Shown here: positions 1 through 5,949 of the stretch, one piece after another | Numbering within the stretch: the stretch's first letter is position 1 | How the letters are laid out: every line of letters starts with the position of its first letter | Source: Aequorivita sp. | Lineage (GTDB): Bacteria; Bacteroidota; Bacteroidia; Flavobacteriales; Flavobacteriaceae | Direction: 5' to 3' | Assembly: GCA_020435865.1 (NCBI GenBank) | Contig: JAGQYZ010000206.1 | Location: 1 to 5,949, forward strand | DNA: 5,949 nucleotides | Program-made: the position numbers and the translations under genes | The notes under the pieces: generated by a model | Databases searched by the model: none | What the model was told of the DNA's origin: nothing | Seen by the model: the letters and a program-made list of their open reading frames with translations, nothing else

Positions 1-1108
<1,108 letters not shown>

Positions 1109-1207
1109 TTACCTTGTAATCAGAGATTTATATTGTTTTTATCAAAAACTTTTTAAAAGATATTTTAAAAAAAACACATTAAAATAAACAATCACATAAG
1201 GAAGGCA

Positions 1208-1241
1208 CAAATATAAGCGTTATGATAAAAACAGTGCGCAA
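1208..1241 (-). promoter_or_regulatory. Candidate Bacteroidota-type promoter for gdhA
   Basis: On the minus strand, 1215-1208 reads TATATTTG, an exact match to the Bacteroidota -7 consensus TAnnTTTG. A TTG at 1241-1239 lies 23 bases upstream of it, at the wide end of the accepted spacing for the -33 element. It is the only exact -7 match on this strand in the divergent region. It would give a transcript leader of roughly 120 nt before the gdhA ATG, ending in an A-rich tract. Such motifs arise by chance in A/T-rich DNA, so this is a suggestion only. Confidence 0.4.
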
Positions 1242-1297
1242 TTTTTTACAAATTAGCTAAATAGTAGTATTAAATTTCACTGTTAAACATGTTTTTA

Positions 1298-1305
1298 TAT
1301 ATTTG
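1298..1305 (+). promoter_or_regulatory. -7 promoter element for the outer-membrane protein gene
   Basis: TATATTTG at 1298-1305 matches the Bacteroidota -7 consensus TAnnTTTG exactly. Transcription would begin near 1310-1312, giving a leader of about 24 nt before the ATG at 1335. No clear TTG -33 element sits at the expected distance; the region around 1275-1285 reads TTTCACTGTT. The element matters because it places the in-frame GTG at 1308 at or upstream of the transcript start, which argues against that GTG as the start codon. Confidence 0.5.
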
Positions 1306-1334
1306 TTGTGTCTCAATCTAAACCCATTTATATA

Positions 1335-2135
1335 ATGAATACCAGAATTTTGCTATTGGTATTTTTCTTGTTGGTTTTCGCGAAGCAAGAAGTTTACAGT
1401 CAATTTGGCTTTTCTCACGAGGTGGGTTTAATTACCGGACCCGTAGTTTTCTATTCAGATTTTGGTCAACGTAACAACTTTGAAACCAATGGTAGAAATA
1501 CTGGTTTTGGCGTTGGACTTATCCATTATATCAATTTTTCATATCGTGCAGATTGTAATTGCTACACGCGCGATAAATACTTTAATGACCACTTTAAGAT
1601 CCGTAACGAGATTGATTATCACAAAACGAATTTGAAGCATTATGGCCGTTGGGTAGCTCCAGATCAAACATCGCTTTTTGCGGATCAACTTAGGGCTATG
1701 AGCGGCAGTACTTCTGTTTTTGAAATTGGTTCACAACTGGAATATTTTCCTTTAAGCATCCGCGATTTTGCTGCAGGTTCTTTTAAAATTGCACCTTTTA
1801 TGAGCTTTGGCGTGCATTATGTAAGCTATACCTCTGAGGTTACCTCTACTATGGGGCCTTTAAATTCGCCTATATCTACTCCAGATAAATATTATAACTC
1901 ATTTCAGCAAGGCTCTGCTTCCACTTGGGCTATGGTAGGGAGTGTTGGTATCCGTTATAAGCTAACTCCTTTGAGCGATTTAATGTTGGATAGCCGTTGG
2001 GAATATTACTTTACAGATTATTTGGATGGCCTTAACCCTAGCCTTAAAAACAACGGAACTACACCAGTTCCTGAAAACAAGGCAAATGAGTGGATTTATT
2101 GGTTGAATATTGGGTATATTTATTATATAGACTAA
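1335..2135 (+). CDS. Predicted outer-membrane beta-barrel protein, conserved flavobacterial family of unknown function
   Basis: 266 residues. A cleavable signal peptide is clear: a short N-terminus with one arginine, the hydrophobic run ILLLVFFLLVF (5-15), then a likely signal peptidase I site after VYS (22), leaving QFGFSHEVG as the mature start. The rest has many alternating aromatic and glycine residues, with strand-like stretches such as GFGVGLIHYINFSYR (57-71), APFMSFGVHYVSY (153-165), VGSVGIRYKL (201-210) and the aromatic C-terminal strand EWIYWLNIGYIYYID (252-266). This suggests a small beta-barrel in the outer membrane. Two cysteines form a CNC motif (C74, C76). From memory it resembles a protein annotated in Flavobacteriaceae as the 'THC0290_0291 family', with no known function; I could not search to confirm. 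The ATG at 1335 is preferred over the GTG at 1308 because it places the signal peptide at the N-terminus and fits the promoter. It is monocistronic and followed by a strong terminator. Confidence 0.85.
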   Translation: MNTRILLLVFFLLVFAKQEVYSQFGFSHEVGLITGPVVFYSDFGQRNNFETNGRNTGFGVGLIHYINFSYRADCNCYTRDKYFNDHFKIRNEIDYHKTNLKHYGRWVAPDQTSLFADQLRAMSGSTSVFEIGSQLEYFPLSIRDFAAGSFKIAPFMSFGVHYVSYTSEVTSTMGPLNSPISTPDKYYNSFQQGSASTWAMVGSVGIRYKLTPLSDLMLDSRWEYYFTDYLDGLNPSLKNNGTTPVPENKANEWIYWLNIGYIYYID

Positions 2136-2151
2136 ATAACTTTTAAAACAT

Positions 2152-2189
2152 AAAAAAGGGTCGGATTTTTTTGAATCCGACCCTTTTTT
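2152..2189. terminator. Symmetric bidirectional intrinsic terminator
   Basis: The arms at 2152-2167 and 2174-2189 are perfect reverse complements (16 bp), with a six-base loop TTTTTG. The core is GGGTCGGATT paired with AATCCGACCC, flanked by six A on the left and six T on the right. Each strand therefore reads as a GC-containing stem followed by a U tract. It lies between two convergent genes, 16 bases after the stop at 2135 and 21 bases beyond the stop at 2211, and should end both transcripts. Confidence 0.93.
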
Positions 2190-2210
2190 ATGTACAATCC
2201 TTTTATTGAA

Positions 2211-3353
2211 TTAGCCAATTGCCTGCTTTAAATCTGCAATCAAATCTTCAGCATCTTCTATTCCTACAGAAAGACGGATCAACGAATCCACAACACCTGT
2301 TTTTTCACGTTCTTCTTTTGGAATACTGGCGTGCGTCATACTCGCTGGATGCCCAGCAAGACTTTCAACACCTCCTAAACTTTCTGCCAGCGTGAAGATT
2401 TTTAGGTTTTCTACTATTTTAATAGCATCTTCATAGTTATTCCCTTTTGTTACAAAAGAAATCATTCCACCAAAATCCTTCATCTGCTCTTTCGCTATTG
2501 CATGATTTGGATGGGTTTCAAAACCGGGCCAATATACTTTTTCAATTTTTGGATGCTTGGCCAAATATTCAGCTACTGCCTTTCCGTTTTCGCAATGACG
2601 CTGCATACGGATGTGAAGCGTTTTCAAACCACGTAAAACCAAGAAACTATCCTGAGGTCCACAAACAGCACCACTTGCATTCTGAATGAAATAAAGCTTT
2701 TCTGCAAGGATTTTGTCTTTTACTACCAAGGCACCCATAACCACATCGCTATGACCGCCAAGATATTTTGTGGCACTGTGCATTACAATATCTGCTCCCA
2801 TTTCCAATGGCTGCTGCAAATAGGGCGTTGCAAAAGTGTTGTCAACTGCAAGAAGCACCTTGTGTTTTTTAGCAATGGAAGCCGCTTTTTTAATATCAAT
2901 AATGTTCATCATCGGGTTGGTTGGCGTTTCTACCCAAATGAGTTTTGTTTTATCGTTTACGTATTCTTCAATTTTATCGGCATTTTCCATTCCAATAAAA
3001 TGAAACTTTATGCCAAATCCTTCAAAAACTTTTGTGAACAACCGATACGTTCCGCCATAAAGATCATTTGTGGAAATTACCTCATCACCAGGCTTCAAAA
3101 GTTTCATTACCGCATCAATTGCTGCAAGCCCACTCCCGAAAGCAAGTCCAAATTCACCATTTTCAATACTCGCAAAGGCGCGTTCCAAAGCAGCACGAGT
3201 TGGGTTTCCGCTTCGTGAATACTCAAAACCTTTGTGGCCACCTGGAGTAGTTTGTGAGTACGTTGAAGTTTGATAAATTGGCGGCATTACCGACCCATAA
3301 GCTGGATCTACATTATGCTGGCCACCGTGTATTGTTTTTGTGTTAAATTTCAT
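2211..3353 (-). CDS. metB: Cystathionine gamma-synthase / gamma-lyase family PLP enzyme
   Basis: 380 residues, the normal full length for the Cys/Met metabolism PLP-dependent family (aspartate aminotransferase fold). Gamma-synthases join an activated homoserine ester to cysteine to make cystathionine; the related gamma-lyases split cystathionine to cysteine. Visible active-site features are YSRSGNPT (45-52, with Y45 and R47 expected to reach the PLP phosphate of the neighbouring subunit), GSGLAA (73-78), DLYGGTYR (97-104, Y99 stacking on PLP), DNTFATP (171-177, D171 holding the pyridine nitrogen), SATKYLGGHSD (193-203, K196 the Schiff-base lysine), AESLGGVESL (323-332) and RLSVGIED (360-367, R360 binding the substrate carboxylate). 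All key residues are present, so it should be active. Synthase and lyase share these motifs, so the exact reaction is uncertain; metB is the usual label for this length and motif set. It stands alone, with a terminator downstream and a divergent promoter region upstream. No S-box or other riboswitch is evident in the leader. Confidence 0.92.
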   Translation of the reverse strand: MKFNTKTIHGGQHNVDPAYGSVMPPIYQTSTYSQTTPGGHKGFEYSRSGNPTRAALERAFASIENGEFGLAFGSGLAAIDAVMKLLKPGDEVISTNDLYGGTYRLFTKVFEGFGIKFHFIGMENADKIEEYVNDKTKLIWVETPTNPMMNIIDIKKAASIAKKHKVLLAVDNTFATPYLQQPLEMGADIVMHSATKYLGGHSDVVMGALVVKDKILAEKLYFIQNASGAVCGPQDSFLVLRGLKTLHIRMQRHCENGKAVAEYLAKHPKIEKVYWPGFETHPNHAIAKEQMKDFGGMISFVTKGNNYEDAIKIVENLKIFTLAESLGGVESLAGHPASMTHASIPKEEREKTGVVDSLIRLSVGIEDAEDLIADLKQAIG

Positions 3354-3422
3354 AGGAATACTGTAAATTTTAAAGTGAGAATCAACAATCCAAAAACTAT
3401 ATTTTAGGTTTTAATATAACTT

Positions 3423-3455
3423 TTGCAATAGCTGATTTTAAAGTTATTACTTTTG
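3423..3455 (+). promoter_or_regulatory. Candidate promoter for the lipoprotein operon
   Basis: TACTTTTG at 3448-3455 matches the Bacteroidota -7 consensus TAnnTTTG. A TTG at 3423-3425 lies 22 bases upstream and can serve as the -33 element. The transcript would start near 3462, about 50 nt before the ATG at 3512. The leader has no Shine-Dalgarno sequence. Confidence 0.5.
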
Positions 3456-3460
3456 AAATG

Positions 3461-3468
3461 CAAATGTA
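3461..3468 (-). promoter_or_regulatory. Candidate -7 element for the cystathionine synthase/lyase gene
   Basis: On the minus strand, 3468-3461 reads TACATTTG, an exact TAnnTTTG match. Transcription would begin near 3455, about 100 nt before the ATG at 3353. No clear TTG -33 box is seen upstream at the usual distance. The element sits five bases from the oppositely oriented -7 element of the lipoprotein operon, so the two start regions overlap. Confidence 0.4.
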
Positions 3469-3511
3469 AGAGTTTCGTTTGTGATAGCTAATCATCTATT
3501 TCTTTTAACGT

Positions 3512-4270
3512 ATGAATAACAAAATTACGGTCGTGGCTTTAATTGCGCTCATAACTGTGGGCTGTAACCAAGAAAGAGACATCGAATTTTCTTCGGAAAG
3601 TTTTACTGAAAAGGAGCTTTCCATTTGCAAAAACAGCAAATGCCCTGAAGTTACGATCAATTATGTGGAGGTTTTTGGTGATGATGCTGTTTCTGAAAAA
3701 ATAAATAAGAAAATAAAAAACTTCATCTTTACTTCACTTTTAATGGGCGAAGATACCATCCCCAAAGCCAAAACAATCCAAGAAGCAGCAACTGGTTTTA
3801 TTGAAGTTTATAATGCTGATAAAGCACAATTTCCCGATATGGCCGGGAACTATTTCGCGGAAATTTCAGTGAATGAAATTTACACTTCAAAAGAGCATCT
3901 GTGTTTCGAAATGCGCCAATACCTTTTCACCGGCGGAGCACATGGGTACGGAACCACTTCATTTTTAAACATTGATCCAAAAACTGGGGAGGAGCTTACT
4001 TCAAAAGAACTTTTCAAAAACAATACAGAATTCACTGCTTTTGCTGAGAAAAAGTTTCGCATACAACAAAAAATTGATAAAGATCAATCAATAAATGAAA
4101 ACGGTTTTTGGTTTGAGAATGACAAATTCTATTTACCAGAAAGTGTTGGCTTCACTCAGGATAGCTTAATATTTGTCTATAACCAATACGATATTGCAAG
4201 CTATGCTGATGGCCCAATTGAAATGAAAATAGGAATGAAAGAGGCAGAGCCTTTCCTCAGTATTCATTAA
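3512..4270 (+). CDS. DUF4163/DUF3298 (RsiV/PdaC-like) domain lipoprotein
   Basis: 252 residues. The N-terminus is a lipoprotein signal: a lysine, the hydrophobic run ITVVALIALITV, then Gly-Cys with C18 as the likely lipidated residue. The mature protein begins CNQERDIE, rich in charged residues. The middle part (about 35-130) fits DUF4163 and the C-terminal part (about 138-245) fits DUF3298, recognisable from TGGAHGYGTTSFLNID (140-155) with PKTGEELT following, and from YNQYDIASYADGP (223-235). This domain pair is known from the anti-sigma factor RsiV, where it binds lysozyme, and from the deacetylase PdaC. Here there is no cytoplasmic anti-sigma segment, no deacetylase domain and no sigma-factor gene nearby, so a function cannot be transferred. 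C39 and C44 could form a disulfide. It is the first gene of a three-gene operon; the next starts nine bases after its stop. Confidence 0.88.
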   Translation: MNNKITVVALIALITVGCNQERDIEFSSESFTEKELSICKNSKCPEVTINYVEVFGDDAVSEKINKKIKNFIFTSLLMGEDTIPKAKTIQEAATGFIEVYNADKAQFPDMAGNYFAEISVNEIYTSKEHLCFEMRQYLFTGGAHGYGTTSFLNIDPKTGEELTSKELFKNNTEFTAFAEKKFRIQQKIDKDQSINENGFWFENDKFYLPESVGFTQDSLIFVYNQYDIASYADGPIEMKIGMKEAEPFLSIH

Positions 4271-4279
4271 TTTTGAACT

Positions 4280-4636
4280 ATGCAAAAAGTATATTATTTA
4301 TCAAGTTGTGATACCTGCAAACGTGTAATGGACGAAATAGAAATCCCTTCGTCATTCATAAAACAGGACATAAAAGTACAGGGCATCACTGAAAAAGAAC
4401 TGGACGAACTTTTTAATCTTACTGATAGTTATGAAGCGCTTTTCAGCCGAAGGGCAAAATTGTACCAAGAGCGCAATTTAAAAGACAAAAATCTTTTGGA
4501 GGAAGATTATAAAGGGCTCATTTTAGAACACTACACTTTTTTAAAGCGCCCCGTGATTGTATATAATGATGAAATTTTTATAGGAAGCAGTCCAAAAACC
4601 GTTGCTGCAGCCAAAAAATCCATACATAAAAATTGA
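4280..4636 (+). CDS. ArsC/Spx-like thioredoxin-fold protein (arsenate reductase family)
   Basis: 118 residues, the full length for the ArsC/Spx/YffB family. The N-terminal beta-strand KVYYLSS leads into CDTCKR, with C10 as the expected catalytic cysteine and C13 completing a CxxC pair as in Spx. Other family marks are the SRR segment (56-58), the motif FLKRPVIVYNDEIFIG (87-102) with R90 in the conserved Arg-Pro turn, and a C-terminal helix. ArsC members reduce arsenate with glutaredoxin; Spx members bind RNA polymerase; many YffB-like members have no known substrate. The CxxC pair and the absence of ars genes nearby (no arsB/acr3, arsR) make true arsenate detoxification doubtful; a thiol-redox role is an inference. 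It sits between the lipoprotein and transporter genes and its stop overlaps the transporter start, so it is almost certainly co-transcribed with both. Confidence 0.88.
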   Translation: MQKVYYLSSCDTCKRVMDEIEIPSSFIKQDIKVQGITEKELDELFNLTDSYEALFSRRAKLYQERNLKDKNLLEEDYKGLILEHYTFLKRPVIVYNDEIFIGSSPKTVAAAKKSIHKN

Positions 4637-5535
4637 CCAACCAACGCATCATTGCACTTTTGGCAGCAACCACCGCCAGCACTATCTATGGCGTAAACCA
4701 CACCATCGCCAAAGGCTTGATGCCAGATATAATACAACCCTTTGGCTTTATATTATTGCGTGTATCTGGTGCGGCATTGGTATTTTGGATTGTAAGTTTA
4801 TTCTTTACTTCAGAAAAAATTGAGCGTCGCGATTGGTTAAGATTTATAGCCTGTGCATTTTTCGGCATGGTCTTAAATATGCTCGCCTTTTTTAAAGGAT
4901 TGAGCCTTTCAACGCCTATCAACAGTTCCGTAATAATAACACTTTCACCGGTTTTGCTTTTGGTACTTTCAGCTTTTATCTTGCGTGAACGCATTACTTG
5001 GCTGAAAAGTATCGGTATATTCTTAGGTCTGGGCGGAGCTTTGATTTTGATACTCTTTGGAATAAAGGAACAACCAAATGCGCCTAATATTCCAGTGGGA
5101 AATCTGCTGTTTATTGTAAACGCAACTTCTTATTCCGTCTATTTGATTTTGGTAAAACCGCTAGTTCCAAAATACAGTTCCATCACTTTGATGAAATTTC
5201 TTTTTCTCTTTGCGCTATTGATCAACCTACCTATCGGAATTTCAGAATTTGCAGAAGTGGAATGGGCCACACTCCCCTTTGATGCCATTTGGAAACTCAC
5301 CTTTGTGGTTATTTGCACAACAGTTATGACCTATCTTTTAAATATTTATGCGCTTAAGCAGTTGAGTCCGTCAACCATTGGCGCCTTTATCTATTTACAA
5401 CCAGTAATTGCTGCTCTCTTTGCAGTACTGGTAGGTGCCGATAGTTTGACAGCCCTACGAATAGGTGCAGCAGCCTTAATATTTTTGGGCGTTTATCTTT
5501 CCACGCTAAAACACCCAAAAAAATATATTGATTAA
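4633..5535 (+). CDS. EamA-family (DMT superfamily) transporter with TTG start
   Basis: 300 residues, typical for the 10-TM EamA family, made of two repeated five-helix EamA domains (about 6-141 and 155-291). Hydrophobic helices are visible at about 6-25, 36-58, 69-88, 97-117, 125-143, 156-174, 184-202, 219-240, 247-268 and 275-291. Family marks include the RVSGAA segment (43-48), the short link LSLSTPINSSVI (90-101) and, in the second half, LSPSTIGAFIYLQPVIAAL (244-262), which matches the typical EamA stretch with a proline-broken helix. Members export amino acids or metabolites across the inner membrane, but the substrate cannot be read from sequence. The start must be the TTG at 4633: an in-frame TAA lies at 4627-4629, and the first internal ATG (residue 30) would remove the first helix. 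The TTG overlaps the TGA of the upstream gene by four bases (TTGA), implying translational coupling. Confidence 0.92.
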   Translation: MTNQRIIALLAATTASTIYGVNHTIAKGLMPDIIQPFGFILLRVSGAALVFWIVSLFFTSEKIERRDWLRFIACAFFGMVLNMLAFFKGLSLSTPINSSVIITLSPVLLLVLSAFILRERITWLKSIGIFLGLGGALILILFGIKEQPNAPNIPVGNLLFIVNATSYSVYLILVKPLVPKYSSITLMKFLFLFALLINLPIGISEFAEVEWATLPFDAIWKLTFVVICTTVMTYLLNIYALKQLSPSTIGAFIYLQPVIAALFAVLVGADSLTALRIGAAALIFLGVYLSTLKHPKKYID

Positions 5536-5572
5536 AGATCCTGTGGTCGCTGACTGTACTTTCGGGTGTTTT
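5508..5572. repeat. Inverted repeat flanking the convergent stop codons
   Basis: AAAACACCC at 5508-5516 is the exact reverse complement of GGGTGTTTT at 5564-5572, with 47 bases between. The arms lie inside the ends of the two convergent genes and enclose their overlapping stops. On either strand the second arm ends in four T. The loop is too long for a standard intrinsic terminator, so a termination role is only a possibility, and nine bases can match by chance. Confidence 0.35.
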
Positions 5573-5949
5573 CTTTGGTAAGAATTCTGAAATCGTCCGT
5601 CTTTTCCAAAGCATTGAATTTTTCGTAAAATTTCTTCGGAATTCCGGTTAATTTTCTTTCCGTTAGGTCAATCCAGGCCCCCATCATTTCACAACGGGCA
5701 CAGTTTTTACCCTTTTCATCATAAAAGTTATGAAGGAATTCAAAATACATCCCATCTTCCGAAAGACCTTTTAATTGCAATGAAACCGTTACAGGCTGTC
5801 CGGGAAAAAACTCATGAAAATAATACATATGCTCATAAAACGCCACCGGGCCTAAATTGTATTCTGCCAAATGCCTTTGGTCCATACCGTTCTCCAGCAT
5901 AAAACTCATTCGGGTGTGGCTCATATAGTCTATATAGGCACTATTGCGC
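5532..5949 (-). CDS. Hotdog-fold (4HBT) acyl-CoA thioesterase, 5' end beyond right edge
   Basis: 139 complete codons are visible, ending at the TAA at 5534-5532. The frame stays open to the window edge: upstream of the ATG at 5924 it reads RNSAYIDY, continuing into MSHTRMSFM. This is the conserved first-helix region of 4HBT thioesterases (N-S-x-Y-x-x-Y), so that ATG is an internal methionine and the true start, with the preceding D-x-D/N-x-x-H strand, lies outside. Later parts fit the hotdog sheet: YFHEFFPGQPVTVSLQL, MYFEFLHNFYDEKGKNCA and MMGAWIDLTERKLTGIP. The family hydrolyses acyl-CoA thioesters in the cytoplasm; the acyl chain used here is unknown. YbgC-like members are the nearest comparison I can make from memory. 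It faces the transporter gene tail to tail and their ends overlap by four bases. Confidence 0.88.
   Translation of the reverse strand, partial: RNSAYIDYMSHTRMSFMLENGMDQRHLAEYNLGPVAFYEHMYYFHEFFPGQPVTVSLQLKGLSEDGMYFEFLHNFYDEKGKNCARCEMMGAWIDLTERKLTGIPKKFYEKFNALEKTDDFRILTKENTRKYSQRPQDL

Noticed and set aside
2447..3273. Several plus-strand open frames opposite the cystathionine enzyme gene
   Set aside because: They mirror the codon pattern of the conserved PLP enzyme, and none has a recognisable product or supporting context.
3354..3511. S-adenosylmethionine riboswitch upstream of the cystathionine enzyme gene
   Set aside because: The leader lacks paired GC-rich helices, and no terminator-like hairpin lies between the candidate promoter and the ATG.
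4531..4994. Open frames on both strands across the ArsC-like/EamA junction (4531-4737, 4602-4823, 4686-4994)
   Set aside because: They are out of frame with two clear genes whose full-length family matches explain this DNA.

Overview
The window looks like an ordinary stretch of chromosome from a marine or environmental member of the Flavobacteriaceae (Bacteroidota). This rests on the low-GC, A/T-rich intergenic DNA, the lack of Shine-Dalgarno sequences before any start, several matches to the Bacteroidota -7 promoter element (TAnnTTTG), and a secreted beta-barrel-like protein of a type I know mainly from flavobacteria. The genus cannot be decided from what is here.

Layout, left to right. (1) A 5'-complete, 3'-truncated GdhA-type glutamate dehydrogenase on the minus strand (1-1078). 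(2) A 256-bp divergent intergenic region (1079-1334) with a candidate promoter for each side. (3) A predicted outer-membrane beta-barrel protein on the plus strand (1335-2135). The upstream GTG at 1308 is unlikely to be its start because a promoter element ends three bases before it. (4) A near-perfect symmetric hairpin (2152-2189) that should terminate both converging genes. (5) A PLP-dependent cystathionine gamma-synthase/lyase on the minus strand (2211-3353). (6) A 158-bp divergent promoter region with two back-to-back -7 elements. (7) A compact plus-strand operon of three genes: a DUF4163/DUF3298 lipoprotein (3512-4270), a small ArsC/Spx-like thioredoxin-fold protein (4280-4636) and a 10-TM EamA/DMT transporter (4633-5535). 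The transporter appears to start at TTG, overlapping the previous stop by four bases. (8) A hotdog-fold acyl-CoA thioesterase on the minus strand (5532 to the right edge). Its real start lies outside the window, and its stop overlaps the transporter's stop on the opposite strand.

Functionally these are core-metabolism genes (ammonia assimilation and glutamate turnover, sulfur amino-acid metabolism, acyl-CoA hydrolysis) mixed with envelope proteins. The lipoprotein/ArsC-like/EamA trio is the only clear operon, and its joint role is unknown. I found no mobile element, CRISPR array, RNA gene, phage gene or defence system, and no convincing evidence of a new biological system. The points worth a second look are start-site corrections, overlapping gene ends and promoter architecture.
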